The notes under the pieces were generated by a model. It saw nothing but the letters and a program-made list of their open reading frames with translations, was not told the origin of the DNA and ran no database searches. From Toxorhynchites rutilus septentrionalis (Eukaryota; Arthropoda; Insecta; Diptera; Culicidae): DNA of 64,000 nt. Positions 52,861-64,000 of this stretch are shown one piece after another (the stretch's first letter is position 1; each line of letters begins with the position of its first letter). Position numbers and translations under genes: made by a program. Location of the stretch: contig NC_073746.1 of NCBI RefSeq assembly GCF_029784135.1, positions 183,649,983 to 183,713,982 of the forward strand. Reading direction: 5' to 3'.

Positions 52861-54393
52861 ATGGCAGATGAAGAAGGAACCGTTGACATGGAGATTGAAT
52901 CCACTGTCTACCCCTCCATATCTACGGGAGCTGGAAAGTCGCTTAAACGCGTTCCCCCCTCGGATGTCTCTTTAGAGGGAGAGTTAAGTCACCTAAACAA
53001 GCCCCCCTCAAGAAAATTTGCAAACCTTTCCTCTTCACCCCCTCAATCTCCTGCTCCCGCTTCCGATCAACTCCCGAACTTGCCTCCCAGCCCTACTGTT
53101 CCTGATCCCGCTCAACAATCGACCTCGTCCTCCCCCTCAGTTGTTTCCTCTCCTCGTGTCAAGGTCTATCCAGAAGATTCACCTGGATCTGGCCCCTGGG
53201 TTGTTTTCTTCCGGCCCAAACCAAAAGGAAAATCTCTAAATGTCTTTCAAATTTCTAAAGATCTGGTAAGATATTATTCCTCCGTGGTCGAAATTAGAAA
53301 GGTTAGACCGAACAAACTGCGTGTTGTCGTGGCTAATCGGAAGCACGCTAACGATATTGTTGTCGACAATTCTTTTTGTAATAGAATATCGCGTATATGT
53401 GCCCTGCCATAACGTAGAAATTGCGGGGGTGATTACAGAAACGGGTCTGACGAGCGAAATAATAAAAGAGGGAGATGGCAGATTTAAACAGCTCCCTTTG
53501 AAGCAAATTAAAATTTTGGACTGCCAGCAACTTGGAAAAGTTTCCCAGAATGGGGAAGAAAAAAAATTCGCGCCGTCCGACTCGTTTCGAATAACTTTTG
53601 CTGGTTCCGCCCTCCCTGACTACGTTATGGTGGATAAATTAAGGCTTCCAGTGCGACTCTTTGTGCCAAAGCCCATGACTTGCAACAAATGCAAGTCAGT
53701 TGGTCATACAGCAGACTATTGCGCCAACAAGGAGCGCTGTGCCACTTGCGGAGAGCAACATGAGGGGAAATCCTGCAGGTCGACTGAGCATAAATGTCCA
53801 TATTGCGGGGATCCCCACACGAGCTCTCAGCTTGTGAAACTTATAAGAGTCGCTGGGATAAACAGAAGCGCTCTTTGAAGGAACGCTCGAAGCGCACTTT
53901 TGCGGAAATTTTGAAGGGCGCTTCTCCACCGGCTCAAGAACAACAACCAATCAATACACAAAATGCCTTCGCCACGTTGCCCGTTGACGAAATGGAAGCG
54001 GACACAGCTAACGGGGGCACACCGTTCATTTTCCAAGGAAATCCCCGGCGCAAAAATGTGACCACTCCCAAAGTTCAAGGACAAGTCCCTCCGGTGATAA
54101 CCCCTGTTAGCTTGCCTAAAAAATCGAGTGCAGCGGACAAGCAAAATCAGGTTCCTCCTGGCTTCCGTGGCAATAGTTCACCTTCGAACGACCCAGCACT
54201 CGAGGGGACATCAAAAACCCCAACTGTCCCTATTTTTCCGTCCAGCTCAACTTCCCAATCGGGATTTATAAAGTTGTCTGACCTTTTGGATCAAATCTTC
54301 AAGTGTTTTAATGTTTCCGACTCCATCAGAACCATTGTCATCTCAATGCTTCCAGTATTAAAGACAATTTTACAGCAATTGATGCAAACATGA
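52861..54393 (+). pseudogene. I-type ORF1 (nucleocapsid-like), two frameshifts
   Basis: Starts at ATG 52861 with a Pro/Ser-rich N-terminus. The frame shifts near 53375 in a T-run just before V-I-E-Y-R-V-Y-V-P-C, then again near 53815 before S-P-H-E-L-S-A-C. Zinc knuckles C-N-K-C-K-S-V-G-H-T-A-D-Y-C and C-A-T-C-G-E-Q-H-E-G-K-S-C and the basic K-R-S-L-K-E-R-S-K-R-T stretch align with the intact ORF1 at 41475-42869. Confidence 0.8.
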
Positions 54394-54421
54394 CCCCTCC
54401 TTGCAATGATTATCTCTCTTG

Positions 54422-57400
54422 ATGTCTAATTCAAATAGAGAGGTCGGAGATATCACTGTTTTACAGTGGAATTGTCGTAGTCTTATCCCTAAATTGGATA
54501 CATTCAAATTTTTAATTCATAAGTTCAATTGTGATGTTTTTGCTCTGTCCGAAACTTGGCTTTCTTCGCGAGATGATCTCTCTTTCCATGATTTCAATAT
54601 TATACGCTTGGACCGTGCGACAGATACGGAGGGGTGCTATTGGGGATCAATAAGTGCCACTCATTTTTTCGAATTGACCTTTCACCTATTGGAGGGATTG
54701 AAGCTGTTGCTTGTCATGCAAACATCAGAGGAAAAGACCTCTGTATTGTCAGCTTGTATTGGCCTCCGAGAGCTGCGCTTAGCCGCAAGCAACTTGTTGA
54801 CATGTGCTCACTTCTTCCTGAGCCACGATTGATCTTGGGAGACTTAAACTCTCACGGAACTGCCTGGGGGGAACAGTACGACGACAATCGTTCATCGTTG
54901 ATATATGACCTTTGTAACAGCTTCAATATGACCGTTTTGAATACTGGGGAAACAACACGTGTTCCTAAACCTCCTGCTAACCCAAGTGCTCTTGACCTCT
55001 CGCTTTGCTCGAATTCACTATCGTTAGATTGCAAGTGGAATGTAATCCAGGACCCCAACGGTAGCGATCACTTGCCAATCAAAATTTCCATCACCATTGG
55101 GTCGAATTCTTCTGAATCTATAAACATGGCATATAACCTCACAAGACACATTGACTGGAAAAAATATGCGGACGCGATTGCTCTAGCCATCAATTCCAGC
55201 GATGGTTTTCCTCCATTGGAGGAGTATAACTTCATTTCTCGTTTGATCTATGACAGCGCGGTTCGCGCTCAAACGAAACTCATCCCAGGTTCCACTATAC
55301 GTCGAAGGCCTCCCAATCCATGGTGGGATAGCCAATGTTCCAAGCTTTATCAGGATAAATCGAACGCATTCAAAGCTTTTCGGAAACGTGGAACCATTGA
55401 AAATTTTCAATCGTATTTCGACCTTGAAAATCAATTTAAAAACTTGATCAAAGGGAAAAAACGTGCTTATTGGCGAAATTTCGTGGGAGGTTTGTCACGA
55501 GAAACGTCAATGAAAAAATTATGGAAAGTGGCTCGAAACATGAGAAATCGCTCTTCAACGAATGAAAGCGAAGAATATTCACATCGATGGATTTTCAATT
55601 TTGCACGGAAGGTTTGTCCTGATTCCGCTCCTGTGCAAAAAATTGTTCGAGATATACCTCAAGATAGGTGCAATCTTGATTCCGAGTTTTCGATGGTAGA
55701 ATTCTCCCTTGCTCTCCTTTCTTGTAACAATTCGGCTCCAGGAACGGATAGAATTAAGTTCAACTTGTTGAAAAACCTCCCTGATGTGGCGAAACATCGC
55801 TTGTTGAATTTATTCAATCGGTTCATGGAGCATAATATTGTTCCAGATAATTGGAGACAAGTAAGAGTTATAGCTATTCAAAAACCCGGAAGGCCAGCGT
55901 CCGACTTCAATTCGTACCGCCCAATAGCAATGCTGTCTTGTATACGGAAATTGTTGGAGAAAATGATCTTGTTTCGCCTTGATCGATGGGTTGAAACGAA
56001 TGGCCTACTCTCAGATACACAATATGGGTTCCGCAGGGGCAAGGGGACGAATGATTGTCTTGCGTTGCTTTCTTCAAGAATTCAAATGGCTTACGCCGAA
56101 AAAAAACAAATGGCTTCAGTATTCTTGGACATAAAGGGGGCCTTTGATTCTGTTTCAATAGAGGTTTTGTCAGACAAATTACACTCTCGGGGTCTGCCGC
56201 CTCTATTGAATAATATGTTATATAACTTGCTTTGTGAGAAACATTTGAACTTTTCTCACGGAGATTCGGCAGTAAGTCGGTTCTCTTACATGGGCCTCCC
56301 CCAGGGCTCATGTTTAAGCCCCCTTTTGTACAACTTCTATGTAAGCGACATCGACAATTGCCTTACACAAAATTGCAGCCTAAGACAACTTGCAGATGAT
56401 GGAGTGGTGTCGGTTGTAGGATCAAACGAATCAGATCTGCAAGGACCCTTACAAGATACTTTGAACAATTTTTCAACCCGGGCCATTGGGCTAGGTATCG
56501 AATTCTCCACGGAGAAAACAGAGATGGTGGTTTTTTCTAGGAAGCATAGACCAGCAAAACCAAAGCTTCAACTTTTGGGTAAACCGATCACTCATGCTAT
56601 GTCATTCAAGTATCTTGGGGTCTGGTTCGACTCCAAATGTACTTGGGGGGCCCATATTAGGTATCTGAGTAAAAAATGTCAACAAAGAATAAACTTTCTC
56701 CGTACAATTACCGGCACCTGGCGGGGAGCCCATCCCGAAGATCTTATTATGTTCTATCGAACAACTATTCTCTCAGTGATGGAGTATGGCAGTTTCTGTT
56801 TTCAATCAGCTGCCAAAACACACCTCATTAAACTCGAGCGAATTCAGTATCTTTGTCTCCGTATTGCGTTGGGATGTATGCCCTCAACGCATACCATGAG
56901 CCTCGAGGTTTTGGCAGGCGTACTCCCACTAAAAGATCGCTTCAATTTATTATCCCTTCGGTTCCTCATCCGGTGTAAGGTTATGAACCCATTGGTGATC
57001 GGAAATTTTGAGCAACTGAGCGAGCTAAATTTTCATTCTGGATTTATGAGCTCATATCATGAATTCATCTCCATGCAGGTTGATCCTTCTTCGTATATTC
57101 CCAACCGTGTTTGTTTCCCTGACTACATCAATTCCTCTGTACATTTTGATCTGTTCATGAAGGAGAAAATCCATGATATTCCAGATTACCTTCTATCGGG
57201 GATCGTTCCTACGATCTTCAATGCAAAGTATGGGCGTATCAATTGTGATAATATGTATTTTACTGATGGGTCCTCTATGAATGAGTCCATAGGATTTGGA
57301 GTGTTCAACGTATTTTTTAGCACCTCACACAGTCTTCAGTATCCTTGCTCAGTATATATTGCTTAATTGGCAGCAATACACTGGGCGCTGGACAGCGTCG

Positions 57401-58104
57401 CCTCAAGACCTGTTGAACACTATTACATTGTAACGGATAGTCTTAGCTCTGTCGAAGCTATCCGTTCAGTGAGGCCGGAAAAGCACTCGCCGTACTTCCT
57501 TGAGAGAATACGAGAAATTTTGAGTGCTTTAACCAGACGCTGTTATGTCATTACCTTTGTCTGGGTCCCTTCACATTGCTCAATTCCGGGTAATGAGAGG
57601 GCTGACTCATTAGCAAAGGTAGGTGCAATTGAAGGCGAAATTTATCAGCGTCAAATCGCCTTCAATGAATTTTATTCTTTAGTTCGTAAAAATACCATCG
57701 TTAACTGGCAACGCAAATGGAACGAAGATGAATTGAGCCGGTGGCTCCACTCAATTATCCCTAAGGTTAGCCTTAAACCATGGTTCAAAAGTCTGGACTT
57801 GAGTCGGGACTTTATTCGCACCTTCTCCCGACTCATGTCCAATCACTGTTCGTTAAACGCGCTACTCTTTCGTTTTGATCTTGCCGACAGCAGTATCAGT
57901 GCCTGTGGCCAAGGTTACCACGACATCGAACACGTTGTTTGGTCGTGCGAGGAGTATCTTGTTGCCAGATCGAATTTAGAAAACTCTCTTCGGGCTAGAG
58001 GAAGGCAGCCCAATGTGCCGGTGAGAGATGTGTTGGCTAGTTTAGACCTTGATTACATGTCCCAAATATATGTCTTCCTAAAAGTTATCGATCTTCGTGT
58101 CTGA
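54422..58104 (+). pseudogene. I-type ORF2: endonuclease, RT, RNase H; one frameshift, one stop
   Basis: Begins ATGTCTAATTC at 54422. The endonuclease start (L-Q-W-N-C-R-S-L-I-P-K, S-E-T-W-L-S-S) is in one frame until a G-run near 54630, where one base is lost; the rest is in the next frame. RT motifs are L-D-I-K-G-A-F-D-S-V, M-G-L-P-Q-G-S-C-L-S-P and L-A-D-D-G-V-V. RNase H begins F-T-D-G-S-S; TAA at 57364-57366 replaces the codon after Y-I-A, normally the Glu of A-E-L. Then comes W-V-P-S-H-C-S-I-P-G-N-E-R-A-D and a terminal zinc-type motif to 58104. Confidence 0.85.
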
Positions 58105-58492
58105 TTGTCCTTATATCCTTATATTCTCCTTTTCCTTTTCCTTCGCGAGAAATCAAATCCCTTCTTATTAACAATAGAATAAGGTGAAATGTAAATACAT
58201 ATTAGATATAAGATAGGCTTAAGAATTGAGTGTAATGAATGTGAGTGTGAATGTGAGAGTGAACATTGTCAACATATCCTTTTATCCCTTCCTTCTCCTG
58301 AAGAAAATATGTCACCCTTCTAAATTCGAGTAGACCGCGAGTAATCGGTTTTCTACACCATTAACATTAGAATTAAGGAAAAATGTTTATATATACTTGT
58401 AACAATACAGTCAGGAGTTTGGCTCCTTTAAACTTATGTAACTGAACCTGTAAAAATAAACGATTTAATAAAAAAAAAAAATAACAAAAGAG

Positions 58493-58856
58493 GACCCAAC
58501 TTCGAATAAAAACTATAATAACGGCATCCACCTCCGGATATATCGCGAATGCTTGTCGTTTTTCACTCCAGATGATTTTTTCACCTTTCGCCTTTCAGAG
58601 TGTGACAAGTGACTCAAGTCATTCTACACCAGCATAAGGGTCAATGTCACGCATACGATAAGTGCTCTAAAAGAGTGTTACATGTAGGCGATATCATTTC
58701 ATGCACATGCACATGCACAAAATACGACGTAAAATACGGCGTTAAAAAGCTCAATTGAGTACAAAAAACTTGCTTGATCGGCTGATGGCAAATCAATGAA
58801 TGAATGCACATATTGAGAATTCGAAATCACTTCTTCAACATAAGCATCATGAACGT
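58493..58856. other. intergenic sequence without recognised features
   Basis: Short stretch between the I-type element and the RTE-like element; contains only a 'CATGCACATGCACATGCAC' tract near 58700. Confidence 0.5.
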
Positions 58857-60050
58857 CCACCTAAGTAGCACCGATGACGATGAAGAAGAATTCTACGCGC
58901 AGCTAGACCGTGGGTACGAATGCTGCCCAAAACTCAGCATCAAAATCGTTATCGGTGATTTGGACGCTCAAATCGGCCAAGAGGAGGAGTTCAGACCGGT
59001 AAATGGTAGGTTCAGCGCCCATCTGCGAACCAACGAAAATGATCTATGACTTCTCGACTTCACCGCCTCCAATAACATAGCCATACACGAACACGTTTTG
59101 ATCGATGGTCAGCGCCTCTGAGGCATCATCGACGTCAGAACCTATCGTGGCGCTAACATCGATTCAGATCACTACCTTATGTTGGTCAAGTTGCGTTCTA
59201 AACTGTTAGTTAACAATAACATAAGCTCAAAAAAACGTGGTGAGTGCATACCGTCATTACAACACCTAAGTCCACCTAAGTAGCACCGATGACGATGAAG
59301 AAGAATTCTACGCGCAGCAAGAGCGTGAGTACGATTGCTGCCTAAAACTCAGCATCAAAATCGTCATCGTTGAATTGAACGCTCTGAACGGCCAAGAGGA
59401 GGAGTTCAGATCGGTAACTGATAGATTCAGCGCCCATCTTTAAACCAACGAAAATGATCGATGACTTCTCGACTTCACCGCCTCCAATAACATAGCCATA
59501 CACGAACACGTTTTGATCGATGGTGGACCTTATGTTGGTCAAGTTGCGTTCTAAACTGTTAGTTAACAATAACATAAGCTCAAAAAAACGTGATGAGTGC
59601 ATACCGTCATTACAACACCTAAGTCCACCTAAGTAGCACCGATGACGATGAAGAAGAATTCTACGCGCAGCTAGAGCGTGAGTACGATTGCTGCCTAAAA
59701 CTCAGCATCAAAATCGTCATCGTTGAATTGAACGCTCTGAACGGCCAAGAGGAGGAGTTCAGATCGGTAACTGATAGATTCAGCGCCCATCTTTAAACCA
59801 ACGAAAATGATCGATGACTTCTCGAATTCACCGCCTTCAAGAACTATAGCTATGTTCATACGAACACGTTTTGATCGATGATCGACACTTCTCAGATATC
59901 ATCAACGTCAGAACCTATCGTGGCGCTAACATCGATTCAGATCACTACCTGGTGATGGTTAAGATGCGTTCAAAGCTGTTAGTCGACCATAACATAAGCT
60001 CATCGCGTGGTGAGCTCATGTCGCTCTTAACACCACGATACAAACTGTCG
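58857..60050 (+). pseudogene. RTE-like endonuclease segment in three tandem copies
   Basis: Units start at 58857, 59272 and 59625, each with 'GATGAAGAAGAATTCTACGC'. The translated pattern is E-E-E-F-Y-A-Q-L, K-I-V-I-G-D-L-D-A-Q-I-G, N-I-A-I-H, then [13 protein letters not shown], i.e. AP-like endonuclease of the RTE-like group. Unit 2 is 62 bp shorter than unit 1 because it lacks the segment around V-R-T-Y-R-G-A-N. No unit has an unbroken frame. Confidence 0.7.
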
Positions 60051-61216
60051 TAGGTAGCGACTGCAGGAGCCGAAAATTGCTGCAACATGATCGGCACTTC
60101 TCAGATATCGGCATTCTCTGCCTTCCTCACTCTCGCACAAACTACGGTTACAACGAACCCGTATCGAGTATGTCTCGTGTATTTAACCGCTGTTACTTAT
60201 CTTATGACTTTCACTTATCTCGCGCCCGTTTAAGAAAGGCATTCTTGACCGCTCTTTCCAGTTAGGCATAGTTTTAAGTAGATTAAGTATTTTAAGTTAT
60301 TAATTTATCAGGTATCATTAGGGCACTCATGTTCAGGCCTGTTGATAGTAATGATTACACAAACAAACATACTTGCAGCGTCTTGAATTTGTGTTTCCGG
60401 AGGTAGACGAACTGAATGCGAACTTCCCTCGATGAATGCTGGAACACATTGAAAGCAGCAATTAGCAGCACAACAGAGACCGTGATCGGGTATGAACAAC
60501 ATGGACAACACGGAATGAATGGTTAGACTAGGAGTACCGAGTTTTTTTGAGCGAGAAGCATGCGCAGCCTTGACGAATGAACGCGAGGTGATCGAAAGAA
60601 TGAGATTGAATGAGACTGAGAATGAGCTACGACGACGGACAAAAAGTTTCCCCTAGACGACGGGGAAAGTTAAGGATGTCTTTAATTAGCTTAAGAAACA
60701 CAAAGTAGCTGGTAAAGATAGCCTCGCAGCGGAGCTCTTCGAGGAAGTTCCGAAAAAACTTATAGAATGTATGCACTAATTGATAATCAGTATATGGGAC
60801 ATGCAACAGTTACCGGAGGAGTAGAAAGAAGGGTAATCTGCCCTATCTATAAACAGGTGACAAGCTGGATCCCGTGCAATCACAATCCCGAATGGTGCCT
60901 ACTAGCTCGGTAGCTCGATGACAGACCAGACTTTTACCCTGCGGTAGATCCTCCAAAAGTGCAGGAGGGACTGATCGTAACAGAATATTTCTTGGTTGTG
61001 GCGTTGTGATCAACGACGATGAACTCGAGGTGGTCGAGGAATTTATCTACTTTGGATCGTTGATAACAACTGACAAAACAATTTCGAAATTCTAAGACGC
61101 ATAGTTAAAGGAAGTCGGGCCTGCTATGGTTGTACTCTATGGGCACGGAGCAGAGACGATGCTCGAAGAGAACTCATGAGTACTTGGTGTTTTTGTATGC
61201 CGGGTACTCAAAACAG
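60051..61216 (+). pseudogene. RTE-like linker and reverse transcriptase remnant
   Basis: Near 60405-60520 reads E-L-N-A-N...C-W-N-T-L-K-A-A-I-S-S-T-T-E-T-V-I-G-Y-E-Q. Near 60670-60860 reads L-K-K-H-K-V-A-G-K-D-S-L-A-A-E-L-F-E and G-x-I-C-P-I-Y-K-Q, the entry part of RT. Near 61000-61190 reads I-N-D-D-E-L-E-V-V-E-E-F-I-Y-F-G-S-L-I-T, a C-terminal landmark. The catalytic F/Y-x-D-D segment is deleted. The frame K-T-V then stops at the DD37E transposon and resumes at 62514. Confidence 0.65.
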
Positions 61217-61218
61217 TA

Positions 61219-62513
61219 AAGGGTGGAACGACCAAAAAGTTCTTAACTTCGATGAAGCATTAATCCTATAATCGATTGTTTGAAAAAAATGGGAACCCCT
61301 ATTTTTGTTGGCACAGGTGTGTAGAATGATGTGCCTGCTTTGTTTTCGGCGTACACTCTTCAGTTGTCAAAATGGCCTTCACGCAAGAGGAACGGCGTTT
61401 AAAAATTCTGCACGCGCACCAAGAATTACCGCTTTTGTCACATAACCAGTTAGTGAAAAAGCTCAATTTGCCTCAAATGACGGTGTCTAAAGTGCCTAGA
61501 GTGTTTGGGAAGAGGTTGACCACAATACGGGAGCCTGGAAGTGGAGGAAACCGTATCCCGATGGCCCAAAATACAACCAAAGTGGTGAAGAGAACATACA
61601 CGAGGAATCCAAACTTATCGATCCGGGATGTGGCAAATAAAGTGGGAGTGTCCCACACCACGGTGCAATGCCCCAATAGAAGAGCTGGGCTGTTAACGTA
61701 CTAAAAGGTAAAGACCCCAAACCGCGACAAAAAGGAAAAAACAAATCGAAACCAAAAAGAGGACACGGAAGATGTACACGACGATGTTGACCAAATTCGA
61801 CTGTATCGCTATGGATGACGAGACATACGTCAAAACCGACTTTAACCAGCTTCCGGGACAAGAACTCCACACGGCGACGGGAAGGGACAAGGTGTCAGAG
61901 ATATTTAAAAACATTAAATTGTCGAAATTCGCAAAGAAATTTCTGGTTTGGCAGACGATATGCTCGTGTGGAGAGAAGAGCAGCATTTTTGTAACAACCG
62001 GCACCATCACAACCAGGAAGTTTACGTCAAAAAGTGCCTCCAAGAACGACTCCTGCCGTTCCTGCAGCAGCACACGGGTTCCGTGTTATTTTGGTCGGAT
62101 TTGGCCTCATACCATCACGGCCAAAGGCACTGGAATGGTATGCGGCCAACAACGACCAATTCGTGCCTTATGATATGAACCCGCCCAACACCCCAGAGCT
62201 TCGCCCGATCGAACAATACTGGGTCATCGTGAAGCGGAACTTACGCGAGACAAAAAAGTCGTCGGGAGCGAGCAGCAATTCGAGGCGAACTGGTTTGTAG
62301 CAGCTGAAAAGGTCGACAAAACAACTGAACAAAATTTGATGCAGCATGCGAAAATGAAGGCCCGAGCATTCGTTTCTTCGTCGCAGAAGAACTAACCTAA
62401 TGTTTTTTTAATAATGTAATGTATGAACTTCAAAAATAACATGAATTTTTAAATTAAAAATGAACATACTCTAAACGTTATTTTGTCTAAGCACTTTTTG
62501 GTCGTTCCCTCTT
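61219..62513 (+). mobile_element. DD37E (ITmD37E-type) Tc1/mariner transposon, 1,295 bp
   Basis: Flanked by TA at 61217-61218 and 62514-62515. The ends AAGGGTGGAACGACCAAAAAG and, inverted, AAGAGGGAACGACCAAAAAG form about 27-bp inverted repeats. It holds one degenerate transposase gene. It sits inside the RTE-like frame, and removing it with one TA copy gives an uninterrupted reading K-T-V-Y-G-G-V-Q-K-N-G-V-W-R. Confidence 0.85.
61372..62395 (+). pseudogene. DD37E transposase, degenerate
   Basis: From ATG 61372: two helix-turn-helix regions (L-S-H-N-Q-L-V-K-K-L-N-L-P-Q-M-T-V-S-K and L-S-I-R-D-V-A-N-K-V-G-V-S-H-T-T-V-Q), stop at 61702, then in other frames M-D-D-E-T-Y-V-K (first Asp, about 61812), V-L-F-W-S-D-L-A-S-Y-H (second Asp, 62098-62100) and N-T-P-E-L-R-P-I-E-Q-Y-W (Glu at 62211-62213). 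The Asp-Glu codon starts are 113 bases apart, one base short of the 114 expected for D37E, so the spacing fits D37E with a one-base deletion. At least three frame disruptions make it inactive. Confidence 0.8.
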
Positions 62514-62515
62514 TA

Positions 62516-62840
62516 TACGGTGGTGTACAGAAAAACGGAGTATGGAGAATGAGTATGAACTACGAATTGGCGGAACTCTACGACGAACTCAGCATCCAGA
62601 AAATTGCCAACAGTCCTGCAAAGATGGTGTTTGCATCGAATCCGGTGGGGACAATAATAAGAGAACCCCAGCGAGCAAGATGGTTGGACCAGGAGAAGCA
62701 GGGCTTTTCAAGTATCGGTGCGCCCCGGAGTTGGAGATCTGCAGCTATGGACCGGGTTTATTGGCGAAACAGTGTTGTGAATAAGATCCAATCTATGTAG
62801 GATGTAGGGATGTAGCAGCATTGTTAATAAATAAAACCTC
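62516..62840 (+). pseudogene. RTE-like element C-terminus and 3' end
   Basis: Continues the frame broken at 61216: Y-G-G-V-Q-K-N-G-V-W-R-M-S-M-N-Y-E-L-A-E-L-Y, then F-A-S-N-P-V-G-T, A-R-W-L-D-Q, and A-P-R-S-W-R-S-A-A-M-D-R-V-Y-W-R-N-S-V-V-N-K-I-Q. The last pattern matches the remnant at 21600-21700, so both belong to one family. AATAAA near 62830 closes it. Confidence 0.7.
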
Positions 62841-63005
62841 TTACTGTTTTATTTACAGTATATTTTTAATATGGCTGCAAAGTGGCTTTGACATATTGAC
62901 CCTAGTAGTAGTATGCTTCTTAGGGCAGTGATACATATCAGTTTGACAGTTTGATAGCTTTCGCTATTGACGTTGTCACATGCCGGGACCGTCAACCAGG
63001 GATTT

Positions 63006-64000
63006 TGACGTGGGACTACGTCTAACCGGAATATATGGAGGGTAAAATGAAAACCTAAACACAGAACATGCAGGACAAAATGAAAGATTTCGAATGCTTA
63101 TAGCTCGAACATTTCGTACTGGATAGGAGAGATGTTTGCATCACTTGATAGGGAATATTTCTACGCATCTATCGCAACTAACAAAATGTTGTTTTTCATT
63201 AGATACACAATTGAATAACTGTGAAATATTAGGCGTTATCTAAACGCCCTAACTGCATCGTTTTGATTGGCCCGATTTACGGTTTCCCTAACACAGCCAT
63301 CAAAACCAAGCAGCCTTGGGGAAATCGGCATTGCAAATACATGAAAGTAGGGGGACTTTTGTTCTCATCGAAAAATGTTCCCTAACACAGACTTTAAAAT
63401 CAAGCAGCGAAATCGGCATTGCAAACACACGAAAGAGCCTAGAGGCGATTGAACTGAAAAGTTTAAACCCTCTTAAAGCCAAAAAGAAGAAAAAGAACAC
63501 ACGAAAGTAGGGGGAGCTTTTGTTCCCACCGAAATGTGTTCCCTAATAGAGATTTCTAAACCAAGGTGCCTGGAGAAATCGGTATTTCAAATTCATGCAA
63601 GTCGGGGGTATTTTTGTTCCGACTGGAATGTGTTTCCCTAACACAGACTTCAAATCCATGAAGCGTGGGGAAATCGGCATTGCGAATTCATACAAATCGG
63701 GGGTATTTTTGTTCCGATTGAAATGTGTTTCCCTAACACAGACTTCAAAACCGAGGTTTCTGGGGAAATCGGCTCTGCAAATAAATGCAAACTGCGAGTA
63801 CTTTTGTCCTCGCTTGCCTTTGTGCAGAGTGGAATATGTCTGTCCTAACATGATCTTCTAAACTTAGGAACCTGGGAAAATCGTACAGCCACTAGAAGCG
63901 AATGAACTTCCCAGTTTCAAGCAAATTCGAGATTCGAGAAGTATGTACACTTTTGGGATGTAAACTTCAGAGGGAAATGTAAAATAAAATAATCGTTTGA
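63006..64000 (-). repeat. dispersed repeat with 95-bp array, inverted copy, cut by the window end
   Basis: Starts with the terminal block TGACGTGGGACTACGTC, then the leader shared with 13892-14100, then the 95-bp array in inverse orientation (about 63290-63790), then the flank 'CTAGAAGCGAATGAACTTCC'. It is closer in sequence to copies A and B than to the 13892 copy, and retains the terminal block those two have lost. Confidence 0.8.

Larger units (their letters stand above)
52435..58479 (+). mobile_element. I-type non-LTR retrotransposon (copy 2), full length but broken, 6.0 kb
   Basis: Plus strand, poly(A) tail at about 58470-58480, perfect 13-bp target duplication AATAACAAAAGAG (52422-52434 and 58480-58492). 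Same family layout as the copy at 37281-43389: leader of about 425 bp, ORF1, ORF2 with endonuclease/RT/RNase H, 3' region of about 375 bp. The proteins are similar but clearly diverged, so these are different subfamilies. ORF1 has two frameshifts, and ORF2 has one frameshift and one nonsense codon. Confidence 0.85.

Overview
The window is eukaryotic DNA from a repeat-rich insect genome, most likely a culicine mosquito and probably Aedes. Evidence: arthropod splice signals with ~65-bp introns; a DD37E Tc1/mariner transposon of the mosquito ITmD37E type; R1-, I- and RTE-like non-LTR retrotransposons; Ty3/gypsy and BEL remnants; tRNA-derived SINEs; and TTAA-flanked MITEs. There is no bacterial-style gene organisation. 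The species assignment is inference.

Layout. (1) 1-13.3 kb is satellite DNA: a composite unit joins a GCATC pentamer array to a 'CTTGGTTTTGATGG' core and 38-bp sub-repeats, with larger segmental duplications. Two direct copies of a dispersed repeat carrying a 95-bp tandem array lie within it, and one of these copies holds a solo LTR with a perfect 5-bp target duplication. (2) 13.3-21.8 kb is a graveyard: a BEL zinc-knuckle piece, a Ty3/gypsy element broken into 5' region, gag, protease/RT, RT and pol C-terminus by at least three insertions, and the 3' end of an RTE-like element. (3) 21.96-49.48 kb on the minus strand is the one convincing cellular gene. Five exons join in frame to about 4,070 residues. 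The protein has a Ser-rich N-terminal region, three K-x-Y-D/N...W-x-x-V-D-x-K repeats, a CxCxxCxCGRHxCxxC cysteine motif, about 82 tandem 29-residue 'RPxDNLRxEGxF' modules, and a Ser/Thr/His-rich C-terminal region with an internal ~180-residue duplication. The cysteine motif followed by repeated modules is the architecture of SAXO/MAP6-type microtubule stabilisers, so I read it as a giant member of that family. (4) Its third intron (15.1 kb) splits the cysteine motif and is full of transposons: an R1-like remnant, three MITE/foldback elements, a tRNA-SINE, and a mariner split by a near-intact I-type element with an 11-bp target duplication. (5) 49.5-64 kb is the gene's upstream region, then a SINE, a second, broken I-type element with a 13-bp target duplication, an RTE-like element with a triplicated endonuclease segment that is interrupted at a TA by a DD37E transposon, and an inverted copy of the 95-bp-array repeat at the window edge.

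No cellular gene pathway or operon is present. The story is one very large, repeat-expanded cytoskeletal gene embedded in nested transposons whose insertion order can be read from target-site duplications.
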